DNA from: Pseudanabaena sp. PCC 7367
GTDB lineage: Bacteria; Cyanobacteriota; Cyanobacteriia; Pseudanabaenales; Pseudanabaenaceae
Assembly (NCBI RefSeq): GCF_000317065.1
Contig: NC_019701.1
Location: 930,001 to 994,000 of the forward strand
Direction: 5' to 3'
Length of the DNA: 64,000 nt
Position 1 is the first letter of the stretch, and every line of letters starts with the position of its first letter. Made by a program: the position numbers and the translations under genes. Of the stretch, positions 42,401 through 50,467 are shown in pieces. Below the pieces are notes generated by a model, which had not been told where the DNA came from, did not search any database, and saw only the letters and a list, made by a program, of their open reading frames with translations.

Positions 42401-42581
42401 GGTAGCAAATTAGATCATATTCCTGTTGATATCGGGCTAGCTCCGCAGTGCCAGGGCGATCGTAGCGCAACAGCTTAATAATCACCGCCTGGCGATCGCT
42501 GATCCGTTTAGCCCTAAAGACGATCGCTTCAGCGCTTTCACCAATTTGAGTTAGGTCTGCATAACCAGGAATTTCAATCAT
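36414..42581 (-). CDS. Giant Ser/Thr kinase - ATPase - GAF - nucleotide cyclase protein
   Basis: 2055 residues. Domains in order: protein kinase (about 1-285; Lys36, HKDLNPEN with Asp134, DFG with Asp153, but a degenerate Gly-loop); AAA_16-type ATPase with Walker A GYAGIGKT (340-347) and a Walker B-like FLDDLQWADPSS; a long helical, TPR-like middle part with a Gln/Ser/Thr-rich linker; GAF (about 1534-1695); class III nucleotide cyclase (about 1735-1967) and a helical tail. The cyclase has both metal Asp (1743 in FADIRNF, 1788 in GDAIM) and the VNLASRIE segment; I infer adenylate cyclase. An insertion of about 55 low-complexity residues (about 1797-1850) separates the metal Asp from the rest. 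It is a signal-integrating enzyme of the type common in filamentous cyanobacteria. Follows the hybrid kinase gene by 422 bp on the same strand. Confidence 0.92.
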   Translation of the reverse strand: MIEIPGYADLTQIGESAEAIVFRAKRISDRQAVIIKLLRYDRPGTAELARYQQEYDLICYLNRQTDTKGIIRAIDLQSYQHSCLLILEDFGGVSLGKLLAEQNRPFTPAEFLPMAIAAADALAQIHAAHVIHKDLNPENILFNLQTGQLKIIDFGISTLLERQSPVIAVPSMLEGTLAYISPEQTGRMNRALDYRTDFYSLGITFYELLTGRLPFLTNPDEAYDDAIELVHAHIAKQPPSLTLTNQQVPPALAAIVMKLIAKMAEDRYQSAYGLKFDLEQCWQQLQQQGMIAELPIASRDFSDRFQIPQKLYGRSQDIATLMAAFERISKGAIEMVLLTGYAGIGKTALVQEIYKPITSKRGYFVAGKFDQLQSNIPYSAIVNAFTNLIRQLLTETEAQLEQWRQRILAALGSNISLISQVIPELELIVGNQPPPPSLDAAEVQNLFNLAFQDLVRVFTCLEQPFAIFLDDLQWADPSSLKLINLMITAPESHSLVLIGAYRDHEVDAAHPLMLCIEEMKQSGATVNQITIAPISLTSISQLIADTLHCPVEQVTELAELVNEKTGGNPFFVNEFLKSLAAEQLIYFDWQELAWRWEIAKIRERNFTDNVVTLMAGKLQKLPLPTQRSLSLAACIGNQFNLATLAIIKQTSCSQARLDLQAAIATNLILPLTQAKLDCDAPDVRVEYKFAHDRIQQAAYGLISDHQCQELHWQIGQILWQENHKTSKDEVKEPASQIFAIVNQLNLGKSSLIAQLNQRANDSQDEQVVSKFGQEDQVNQPEQPYELAEQPFDPPSTGSVAIEQESAPKLRDIANQTPDQQDFSQIKLEFEFDQSPNVSTSTSTSANAQISLIELASLNLKAAQKAQAANAYETALNYLQTAIELLSLLDQHEGKSCWQTNYQLALELYTNGARVAYLNGDFELMQQWIAQVLEHCDQGDQGNQDSDRLLDQVAVYEVLIQAQIAQNQPSQAIRIAIDLLKKLGIKLPTPDRINQTVLGLTFINTELLLLGKKVADLAQLPIMQDPAKLAAIRIMIAMTPAAFFASPPLFFAIMVKMVGLSARYGNAPASAWAYANYGLILCSYRDNIDRGYQFGSLAHGLVNQLKTPELKAKVGVSIASSIRHWHTPLADTLPTLLEAYQSGLETGDLQFAANASMLYCLHGFFSSKPLPELAKDLATYITAINRLNQQMTLNHTRMLQQVVHKLIASYGGCESNVSGQAQQIKEVIDAEINRDAPIDDSQTNQGNTTKTAQTSAELDSKNQLGQSSAANNFHSSTSLDGQYFNEATCLADAAKYGDRLSCYWFYLFKLMLCYWFEETEAALDHAKQAQQYLAARASTSVPSLYFYVSLTYLAAYSNTSAKQQKQLLKQVNRHQKRMQRWAKYAPMNYLHKYYLITAEKQRVLDRCGHALEFYDLAINAALEHGYTNEAALAYELAAKCYAQQGKKLNAQAYMQEAHYLYNRWGAIAKAEFLVATYPELLCSRLALSNPQTSTLSKRSTLSSLSSLNSLNRGSNRVTSSTTGGIDPASLDLASVMKASQAISGEILLDRLLAKLMQIMLENAGAQLGYLLLETKGKLYIEAAGQINRDRVAVLQSLTLDCQEASELVARGIINYVARTGETVVLSDAAKSGRFTKDPYVVKNQPKSVLCSPLTNQGKLSGILYLENNLTTHAFTQESLDLLDLLSGQAAIAIENARFYNSMAELNKAYERFVPGQFLRFLNKDSIVEVQLGDQVQKEMSVLFADIRNFTSLSETMTPEENFHFINSFFGRMEPAIAQENGFIDKYIGDAIMALFGGETSDEISDTNSNLAKNIYASTSSQLEPLDQLNQQTDGAAIALEPDQESTTHTNSADDAVRAGIAMLQALIGYNQTRAQKNKPPIAIGIGINTGLLMLGTVGGKERMDSTVISDAVNLASRIEGKTKEYVVSLLISEDTYQQLEDPSRYSIRMIDRVRVRGKNRPVALYEVFETDPPMAKASKLATAAMLAEALTLYEEAKISAALALFQTCAEMNPSDRVAQIQVTRCKQKLKQQQMGGSALEMWIEDMTELAQLHNDF
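40051..40074 (-). repeat. 6-bp microsatellite inside the giant kinase gene
   Basis: Three GATGTA units and a fourth diverged one (GATACA), encoding alternating Ser and Thr in a linker of the kinase-cyclase protein. Confidence 0.8.
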
Positions 42582-43003
42582 GAACTAGTTACTTGCCAAG
42601 TCAAGGGTTCTATTTAAATTACTCAGAGGATCAGGCCAGATTTTGACCTTGAGTCCCCACACCCTGAATAAGGTTAAAGGCTTTAGCTAGGCATATTACC
42701 ACCATAATCTGCTCAGAGGCGATCGCCCATAGTTCAATATGCTTAGATTCAAATTTACATCCAAATTTAGATCTAAAGCTAATGCATTGTGCAGCTAAAG
42801 CTCTGAAATCTTCATATTCTCAAGTTACTTAGCCTGGATACTGCTGGAACAAAGAGATACTAAGATTTGGTAGTCATGTAGTAGTAAGGATAATTGGCAA
42901 TCGATTTAAAATTCGGAGCTTAGCTTGTTTGGGTTATAGATATTCAACTATCTCCTAGATCCTTACTTGTTCAGCACTACCTAAGATTTTAAAGCCCAAA
43001 CAA
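42582..43003. other. Spacer between the two giant signalling genes
   Basis: 422 bp, no open frame of interest. It may hold the promoter of the kinase-cyclase gene. No terminator was found for the upstream histidine kinase gene, so readthrough is possible. Confidence 0.4.
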
Positions 43004-46000
43004 CTATAATTCTTGGCGATTAGGGCGATTAGGGCGATTGGTACGATCAATTTGGTTAACCCATGTCATTAGAGTCGATTGCAGACGTGCCAGCTTGATT
43101 GGTTTGGCAATATGGTCGCTCATCCCCGATGCCAAGCAGCGATCACGATCTTGACTCATGGCATTGGCAGTCATGGCAATAATAATTGGTTGCTGGTCTT
43201 CTGGCCACTCTTGCAAAATCGCAATGGTGGCTTCAATCCCGTCCATTTCAGGCATTTGGACATCCATTAACACCAGATCATAGTCTTTCTGGCGTAGTGC
43301 TGCGATCGCCTCCAGGCCATTGTTGGCAATATCAGCACTGTAACCAATTTTTTGCAACATTCGCACCGCCACTTTCTGATTGACCAGGTTATCCTCCACC
43401 AGCAAAATTCTCACATCAGCGCTAGCAATGCCATTACCTTGAGCTTGACCTGCTTGTCCTGTTTGATTGGGGCGATCGCTGGGATTATCTGGCAACAAAT
43501 CGGGATGAGCTAGAGCGGACTGATTATTCAGGTTGGCTTGGCGATCGTGCAAATCAGCTAAGCCCTTATTCAAAGCAATGGTATCTAAATCAGGCAATTC
43601 CAAAGCTTGGACATTAAAACTAAAGGTGGTGCCCTGGTCTAAGGTGCTTGTTACGGTAATATCCCCGCCCATCAATCGCACAAATTCACGGCTGATCGAC
43701 AGACCTAAGCCAGTTCCCTCGGTCGATCGCAGTCCTGATTCAGACTGAATAAAAGGATTGAAAACTTCTTTAAGATCCTCTGGCGCAATACCGACCCCAG
43801 TATCGATCACCTTGAACCACAGATCCAGTTGGTTATCCAGTTGGTTATTACTGCGATTGGCAGCCTCTTGCGGATCAACTGAAATATTTGGCTCATTATC
43901 AGTTGGTATTATTTCGGTTGGTGGTTCTGGCTCCACCCAAACCGATAGAATCACCTTGCCAGCCTGGGTGAATTTAATTGCATTACCAGTTAAATTAATC
44001 AAAACCTGTCGTAACTTAACCGGATCAGCTTCAATATATTTGGGCACATTTTCGGCACAGACAAACTCTAGTTGTAATTGCTTCTCGCGGGCACGCCATT
44101 GCAACATGCTAATTAGATTGTTGAGTAAATTGTGTAAATTAAATTTAGACTGATTTAGAATTGCCTTGCCCGACTCAATCTTAGACATCTCCAGTACATC
44201 ATTAATCAGTGATAGCAAATGTTCACCGCTGTTATTGATGATCGAGAGGTTTTCTTTTTGTTCTTTGCCCAGCATTGGCTCATCGGACATCAATTGGGTC
44301 AAGCCCAGAATTGCATTCAGCGGCGTGCGTAGCTCATGGCTCATATTCGCCAGGAATTTGCTCTTGGCAATATTGGCGGCATCGGCGGATTCTTTTGCTT
44401 GTTTGAGGGCTAGTTCTGTTTGGTGTCTGACCTGGGAGATGGCAATAATATCGGCGATCCGGGTCAGTAGGCTAATATCTTCGGGATTCCACTCAGCCTG
44501 CGATCGCCATCTTACTAACCCCACAAAGCCAAGTACCTTATCTTGATGGACGATCGGCATATTTTCTAGCGGTAAATCGGTGATATCCACTTCACCAAGT
44601 TCTAGTTGCTCAGCATTACAATTACCACCTTGATCGCAGTCAATAAAGCGTTCAATGGAGGTATAAAAATCAGCTAATTCAATTTGCTGCCAATGGGCAA
44701 GTAACGGTTCAATGCCATCCGCGCACCATTCATGGGCATTGCCAAGCAGGAAAGAATCTGCCAGGTAATTAATCACATAGGCACGATCGCTATTGGTGAA
44801 TTTACCAATTGTATCTAGAGTAAAGTCCAGCGCCACATCCAGGGGGCGATCGATAAAGCATCTAGATATCTGGCTCAGCAAGCTCTCTCTGGCAATGCTC
44901 AAGGCCATATTTTTCTCTGCCAGTTTGCGCTGGGTAACATCGCGCACGATCACCAATACTTCGTCCACGCCACAGGCAATAATCCTTGCTTCTTCATCGC
45001 GCAATTCGCCATTAATATTTAATTCATATTCATACACTTGTAGTTGATCGGTTTGCAGGGCACGATTGGCGTAGGTAAGCCGCTCTGCTGCTTTGGCTGG
45101 CGGTAGATTGTCGTGAACGGTAAGGTGGCGATCGAGGGCTTGGGGGGTAAATGACAGATTGTTACCGCCCGTCATCACATCCAGGACTGTGCCGTCACGC
45201 CGCATCCGAATTAGTAAATCAGGGATCGCACCTAAGAGCGCTCTCTGGGTGGCTTCGCTCTGGCGCAGGGCTGCTTCAGTTTGTTTGCGATCGGTAATAT
45301 CAGCCAGGGTACCTTCATAGTAAAGAATTTGGCCTGTTGCGTCACAGACCACCCGTGCATTTTCAGAGACCCAGATTATTTGGCCATCGGCTCGATAGAC
45401 CTGGGATTCAAAATTAGTTACCTTGCCATCGGTTGCCATTGCCGCTACAAACTGCGCTCGGCGTTGGGGATCGACATAAAGCTGGGTGGCAATATTTCTT
45501 TGATTGGCGATGAGTTGCTTGACGCTGTCAAAGCCATAGATCCGAGCCAGAGCAGGATTAGCGCTGACATATTTGCCGGATGGGGTGGATTGGTAGATCC
45601 CCTCCACTGAGTTCTCAAAGATACTGCGATATTTAGCTTCGGCTTGCTGTAGGGCTGCTTCTGCCTGTTTGCGATCGGTAATATCACGAGCCACCCACAA
45701 TACCCGATCTTCTGCGACAGGGGTAATGTTGGCAGCCGACCAGGTTTCTTTACCATCAATTTCTAGCATATATTCAACCTGGAGCGTAGCTTTTTGCGCC
45801 AGGGCAACTTGAATATAGCCAAGGAAGAAGTCAGCTTGCTCGGATTTGAATACCTGATGCAAGGTTTTATTAATTCGGTTTTCTGTCCGATTGTTCATCA
45901 GGTTGGGATTTTTGGAGATTACCTTGAGATGCTTGCCGTTACGATCGAACAGGAAAATTAGCTCGGTCATCGCTTCAAACAAACCGCGTAGCTCCGCTTC

Positions 46001-47758
46001 TGCTGCCATCAGTGAGGCGGTGCGTTCTTCGACCTGTTCCTCTAGGGTGCGATTATATTTAGCCAGCAGTTTTTCGGCTTCCTTGCGCTCGGTAATATCT
46101 TGGAATGCGGCGATCGCATAGACCAGTTGCCCAGATTGGTCATAAATTGGCGCAGCAATTGTCTCTAGGCGAATGCGGCGATTGGCTTTGCGCAAATCCA
46201 TATCATCGGCTTTGACCGTATCCCCGCTTAAAGCTCGCACAATGGGGATTTGGGCTTCGGGATAAAGCTGGTCTGTGTCGGCAATATAAACCTGAAAGTC
46301 CTTGGCCAAGCGGTTAGTAGTATTTTGAGGTACTTGCTCTAAGCCATAGAGGTTCTTAGCCGCCTGGTTAAAAAACACTAATCTGCCCTCATGGTCACGC
46401 ACCGCGATCCCCACCGGCACTGCTTCAAGAAACTGAGTGAGCTGATTCTCGTTTTGTTTGAGCGCCTGGTTGAGTGATTCTAGGTTAATAAAAGACTGTG
46501 ATAATTGGGCGGCCATGTGATTAAAAGCCTGAGCTAGTTGCCCTACTTCGTCAGTGCGATCGCTAGCCACATCTACAACTACTTTCTGGCTGAAATCCTG
46601 GGTGGTGAGCTGTTTTGCGGCAATATTTAAATCTTTAATTGGCTTAACGATCCATCTGGCCATCACAATGCCAAGCTCAGTAGCAACCAATAAAGCCACT
46701 ATGCATAAAAGCAATGTTTGCAGGGAGCCATCCTTTACTTCCTGCATGAAGTCGGCCTTGGGCACTGCCACCACCACCAGCCAATCTACATCACTGCTAT
46801 CGCCGATCGGCGAAACCTGCACAAATATATCTCTACCTTCTTCTGTAATTTCCAGTTTGCTTTCCTGGACAATCTGCTCCAAGTCTGTAAATTCATTAGC
46901 CAAACCTTCGGCGCTGAGCTGGATCAGTGAGTTTTCACTTTCGATCGCCCGCAAGCGCATCGAGTTCTGCATAATTGGTGTATCTGGAGCCGAACTGGCA
47001 ATCAGTCTGCCCGATCGCTCAATTATGTATGCCTGGCCGGATTTACTTATGTCTAATTCTGCTAAAAACTGACTCAATTGATTCAGGTTCAGCTCAATGC
47101 TTAGCACTCCGAGTAAATTTTGATTCGCATCATAGATGGGGGTAACGGCGGTAACTTCAACCGCAGCCGATGATTCAGAAGAATAGGGACGACTCCAGGC
47201 ATAGCGACCTTGGCTGATGGCCGTTTTGTACCAGGGGCGATCGCGTGGGTCATAAATTTCTCTTGCTTCTAATCCACCGCGTTGGCATTGAGTATTAATC
47301 GCATAGGTATGGCGATAAATGCCGGTATTTTTATCTTTGACCTTAACTTCAAACTCGCCATCTTTACGTTCAATTGCGATCGTCTCGCCCGTGCTGCTGG
47401 AATAAGCAATGTGATTAAATCTCTCAGATTTGCGCACCTGAGCGAGAAAGTAACATTGCATTTGTGCCAAATCATTAGGATCAATTTCACCGCTTTCGAT
47501 CGCTGCCCATACGGTTGTTTGGATCAAGCGCGGGTCTTCTAGATAATCCTGCACGTGAGCCTCGATCCGATCGCCCAATTTGTTAATTAATTTACCCGTG
47601 AGAGTCTCAACCGTCTGGCGGCCACTGCGAAAAGACAAGATGCCAACTGCGCCGACAGCAATTAGCACTTGCAGCACAAAGGCAGAAATAATGATGGTTT
47701 GAAGGGAAATCCGTCCTGAGATTCTGTCAAATAATTTCCCTGGCGAGTTAATCGGCAT
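43004..47758 (-). CDS. Hybrid sensor histidine kinase with Cache, HAMP, four PAS, GAF and receiver
   Basis: 1584 residues. Membrane segments at about 21-43 and 346-368 enclose a periplasmic dCache-type sensor (contains DPRDRPWYKTAISQGR, typical of Cache_1). HAMP follows (369-422), then PAS domains at about 440-560, 585-700, 710-830 and 840-945, GAF at about 960-1110, HisKA with phospho-acceptor His1141 (FLANMSHELRTP), HATPase with N-box Asn1259 and G-boxes DTGVGI (1319-1324) and GTGLGL, a linker, and a receiver with Asp1499 (LVLMDVQMP). All catalytic residues are present. The C-terminus is extended by NRPNRPNR, made by a 9-bp repeat. It senses an extracellular ligand of unknown kind and passes phosphate to its own receiver. 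Confidence 0.95.
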   Translation of the reverse strand: MPINSPGKLFDRISGRISLQTIIISAFVLQVLIAVGAVGILSFRSGRQTVETLTGKLINKLGDRIEAHVQDYLEDPRLIQTTVWAAIESGEIDPNDLAQMQCYFLAQVRKSERFNHIAYSSSTGETIAIERKDGEFEVKVKDKNTGIYRHTYAINTQCQRGGLEAREIYDPRDRPWYKTAISQGRYAWSRPYSSESSAAVEVTAVTPIYDANQNLLGVLSIELNLNQLSQFLAELDISKSGQAYIIERSGRLIASSAPDTPIMQNSMRLRAIESENSLIQLSAEGLANEFTDLEQIVQESKLEITEEGRDIFVQVSPIGDSSDVDWLVVVAVPKADFMQEVKDGSLQTLLLCIVALLVATELGIVMARWIVKPIKDLNIAAKQLTTQDFSQKVVVDVASDRTDEVGQLAQAFNHMAAQLSQSFINLESLNQALKQNENQLTQFLEAVPVGIAVRDHEGRLVFFNQAAKNLYGLEQVPQNTTNRLAKDFQVYIADTDQLYPEAQIPIVRALSGDTVKADDMDLRKANRRIRLETIAAPIYDQSGQLVYAIAAFQDITERKEAEKLLAKYNRTLEEQVEERTASLMAAEAELRGLFEAMTELIFLFDRNGKHLKVISKNPNLMNNRTENRINKTLHQVFKSEQADFFLGYIQVALAQKATLQVEYMLEIDGKETWSAANITPVAEDRVLWVARDITDRKQAEAALQQAEAKYRSIFENSVEGIYQSTPSGKYVSANPALARIYGFDSVKQLIANQRNIATQLYVDPQRRAQFVAAMATDGKVTNFESQVYRADGQIIWVSENARVVCDATGQILYYEGTLADITDRKQTEAALRQSEATQRALLGAIPDLLIRMRRDGTVLDVMTGGNNLSFTPQALDRHLTVHDNLPPAKAAERLTYANRALQTDQLQVYEYELNINGELRDEEARIIACGVDEVLVIVRDVTQRKLAEKNMALSIARESLLSQISRCFIDRPLDVALDFTLDTIGKFTNSDRAYVINYLADSFLLGNAHEWCADGIEPLLAHWQQIELADFYTSIERFIDCDQGGNCNAEQLELGEVDITDLPLENMPIVHQDKVLGFVGLVRWRSQAEWNPEDISLLTRIADIIAISQVRHQTELALKQAKESADAANIAKSKFLANMSHELRTPLNAILGLTQLMSDEPMLGKEQKENLSIINNSGEHLLSLINDVLEMSKIESGKAILNQSKFNLHNLLNNLISMLQWRAREKQLQLEFVCAENVPKYIEADPVKLRQVLINLTGNAIKFTQAGKVILSVWVEPEPPTEIIPTDNEPNISVDPQEAANRSNNQLDNQLDLWFKVIDTGVGIAPEDLKEVFNPFIQSESGLRSTEGTGLGLSISREFVRLMGGDITVTSTLDQGTTFSFNVQALELPDLDTIALNKGLADLHDRQANLNNQSALAHPDLLPDNPSDRPNQTGQAGQAQGNGIASADVRILLVEDNLVNQKVAVRMLQKIGYSADIANNGLEAIAALRQKDYDLVLMDVQMPEMDGIEATIAILQEWPEDQQPIIIAMTANAMSQDRDRCLASGMSDHIAKPIKLARLQSTLMTWVNQIDRTNRPNRPNRQEL
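43015..43041 (-). repeat. 9-bp tandem repeat at the end of the histidine kinase gene
   Basis: Three units of GGCGATTAG (last one GGCGATTGG) encode Asn-Arg-Pro repeats (on minus) in the tail of the hybrid kinase. Confidence 0.8.
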
Positions 47759-48508
47759 TGACCAAGACTTCTAGTCTATTAGTTGGTTATTCCAAAAGCA
47801 TAGGGGAAGTTCGGTAGCTGAGTAATCAAATTAAACATCTTACTGTTTGACGTTTACATATAAATTTCTTGGCTTACTCCTTATTGCTCTATGCTTTACC
47901 CCTAGTTTGTGGATCAAGGCAATGAGTCTAAACGGTTTGCCAGTTTAAGTAATCAATCGAGGTAAATTAAATTCCAGTAACCAGACTTTAAATAAATGAC
48001 TTTAAATATTTAAATATTTAAATATCTAAATCTAAATGAGTAAAATAGCCCTGAATTGATTCGCAGGATGAGCCAAGTCAAGTAGTCCTAATAGTTATTA
48101 TCTACCAACTATTTATTAATTTATCGCTTTATTAATTTATCGCTACTGCAATCACATATAGCTAAGGATGCTAAGGCTTCGATCGACTGGCTAAAGGCTT
48201 TCAAACCTAGCTCCTTCAATTTGCAGGGCAGAATCACGGTTAGTGTTGATATTTATATATTCTGATATTTTATTTTGATATTTGACTGCTTGATATAACT
48301 AAAAATCGAGCGCTGGTTCAAGAGCAGTTAGATTTATTAGGCGGTTAACCTAGTGCTGTCCTGGGTTGTGCTTTGCCCTAGCACTCCAGTTATTAAATAT
48401 TTAAATACTACCCTAATCCACCAAGTCTAAATCTTAAAGGTGGGCATCTTAATCTTTTCTAACCCAAATTGCTCAATAGCTGTTGATAGCTGCCTAACAG
48501 TTATTCAA
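47759..48508. other. 750-bp AT-rich spacer, no gene seen
   Basis: Between the histidine kinase start (minus) and the cyclo-ligase stop (minus). It contains the 8-bp repeat at 48001-48030. No recognisable gene, terminator or element. Confidence 0.45.
48001..48030. repeat. 8-bp tandem repeat TTTAAATA
   Basis: Three perfect units (48001-48024) followed by a diverged one. AT-only sequence that could melt easily, but no gene start is near on the plus strand. Confidence 0.65.
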
Positions 48509-49099
48509 TTATTCAATAATATGGATCTCTGTTTCCGTACATACTGCTTGCAGAGGAATGTCCCATTTATCTGATGGGATTGTGACCCCAAAATTTTCTG
48601 CAAATAATACCCCCACTCTATAACTATGCCCTGGTTGATGGCAATTATTCACCTGGGCAAAGAAGCGATCGTAATAGCCACCACCATAACCGAGCCTGGT
48701 TCCTTGCCGATCGCAAGCGAGGGTTGGCGTTAGAATCAGATCAATATTAATATCAATCAAATTAATTTGCGGCAGGCTGGTAATTGGTTCCAGAATCCCA
48801 AAAGTGCCAGCGGTCATGCTATCGGCAAAGTCGGCGATCGCTACTTGGTGCCAGACTAATTCTGAGCCCACGCAACGGGGAAATACCCAGCTTTTTTGGG
48901 GAGTTTGTTGCCATAGATATTGCAGATCTGGCTCCTGCCGAAAGCTGGTATAGGCCAAAATTACCTGCGATCGCTGAAAAACATGCCAATCTAGCAGTCG
49001 ATCGCAAATTGCCTGACTCTGCTGCCGCCAGATCGTTACTGGTAAGTTTTTGCGGCTGATTAATAGCTGTTTGCGCAATTGCGGCTTACTCATGCCCAT
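48509..49099 (-). CDS. 5-formyltetrahydrofolate cyclo-ligase
   Basis: 196 residues. The enzyme converts 5-formyl-THF to 5,10-methenyl-THF with ATP, recycling a stored folate form. The family signature is LGYGGGYYDRFFAQ (near 137-150), preceded by LTPTLACDRQGTRLG, and the N-terminal KxxxRKxLL-type basic stretch (KPQLRKQLLISRKN) binds ATP phosphates. Two ATG codons (49099 and 49093) are two codons apart and neither has a clear ribosome binding site. It is divergent from acpP with about 130 bp between. Confidence 0.93.
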   Translation of the reverse strand: MGMSKPQLRKQLLISRKNLPVTIWRQQSQAICDRLLDWHVFQRSQVILAYTSFRQEPDLQYLWQQTPQKSWVFPRCVGSELVWHQVAIADFADSMTAGTFGILEPITSLPQINLIDINIDLILTPTLACDRQGTRLGYGGGYYDRFFAQVNNCHQPGHSYRVGVLFAENFGVTIPSDKWDIPLQAVCTETEIHIIE

Positions 49100-49231
49100 A
49101 TCAGAGCCAGTTGTAAAAGTGTCACTTGGTTGGGTTAAGATTTTGTCTGGCGCGGATTAAACTACCCTTAATCCGATAGAATTGTTAACGCTAATAATAT
49201 TGATTGAAATAATAGGATAGAGTTAATTTAA

Positions 49232-49474
49232 ATGAGTGAAACCCTTTCTAAAGTTCAAGATATAGTAGCAGACAAGCTCAGCGTTGATGCGGCTGAAGTC
49301 AAACCTGAAGCAAGTTTTGCCAATGATCTAGGAGCCGACTCCTTGGATGTTGTGGAATTGGTAATGGCCTTAGAAGAAGAATTTGAGGTTGACATTCCCG
49401 ATGAGGATGCCGAGGCAATTGCTACTGTTCAGGATGCGGTTAACTATATTGAGCAGAAAAAAGCTGCCGTATAG
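49232..49474 (+). CDS. acpP: Acyl carrier protein
   Basis: 80 residues, strongly acidic. The phosphopantetheine attachment site is Ser37 in [12 protein letters not shown], and the recognition helix that follows is typical. ACP carries growing acyl chains in fatty acid synthesis on the cytosolic face. In many bacteria acpP is directly followed by fabF; here fabF is on the same strand but 993 bp downstream. Confidence 0.97.
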   Translation: MSETLSKVQDIVADKLSVDAAEVKPEASFANDLGADSLDVVELVMALEEEFEVDIPDEDAEAIATVQDAVNYIEQKKAAV

Positions 49475-50467
49475 AGTCGCCGTAAATCGATCGTTTTGGT
49501 TTGCCAGTTAGCTACGGCTTATGGCTAGATAGCTAGATCCTATATAGCTAAATACCATGCAAATTCAGGATTGATTTCAGGATTAATCATGGCTGGTTTA
49601 ATTTCTGGTAACTAGGTTAGTTGATTAGCTAAATTAATTTATTGATTATTTAGTTACGATTAGTGATTGGCATTTGTAATGCTTTTGGAGCAGCTAATTA
49701 CTAATATTACTAATAATAAATAATTACTAATAATAAATATAAGTTCAATAGTTGGATCAAGGCTAGTTTTGGCTTTTAGCCACTAGATCGCTTATTCTAA
49801 CCTAGAAAATAAGCCTGAGAAATTAGTAATTAGTTTGATCAAGTTCTTGCTTGCCTGATTTGCCTGACAAGGTTAAACCATGTTGCTAGCCTTCCTAATC
49901 TTGGATCTGAGTGAATAGCAAAATGGCAAATGATCTCGGTGATTTGTAGCGATCGCTGCTTAAACAATCGATTCTGGGGTGCTGAGGGCGATCGCTGCGG
50001 TAATTTGCAAATATACAAAATATACAAATTGCTGATCACCAGCTTTAACTGAGCTAGTCTAATATTATGTGGGACTATATGTTGTGGCACAGCGGCCAGG
50101 CCAAGTAAATAAGGCTGGGTGAAAGTTGATTAGCCCACAATTGGCACCTTGTAGTTCTGTTGATTCGGCAAGTTTTAACTGCTCTGTTGTAATCGAATGG
50201 TTCTTTAGTTGCTCTACTTTTTTAGTCTCTACTTTATTTAGTTAAGAGATTGATGGAACAATGGCTTAGCGATCGCAGCAACAGTTCTGGTTACTAGATG
50301 AAAAACTAGCTTAAAAAATTAGCCCGCAAATGATCTAGAAGTGATTAAGGCGATCGCCCTCTGGCACAGAACCGTTTATCATATTTTATGTTTAGTTACA
50401 TTTGGCTCAAATATTCAATAGTGGTAGAGATGAACTAGTGGGTACCAGTTGAGCAAGGCAAGATAAT
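49475..50467. other. 993-bp spacer between acpP and fabF
   Basis: No gene is supported. A minus-strand frame of 83 codons near 49839 lacks a recognisable product. The sequence is AT-rich with small AATTACTAA-type repeats (about 49697-49735). It must contain the fabF promoter if the two genes are uncoupled. No terminator was seen after acpP. Confidence 0.45.

Noticed and set aside
49839-50090. 83-codon minus-strand frame between acpP and fabF
   Set aside because: No start signal or family; sequence looks random.
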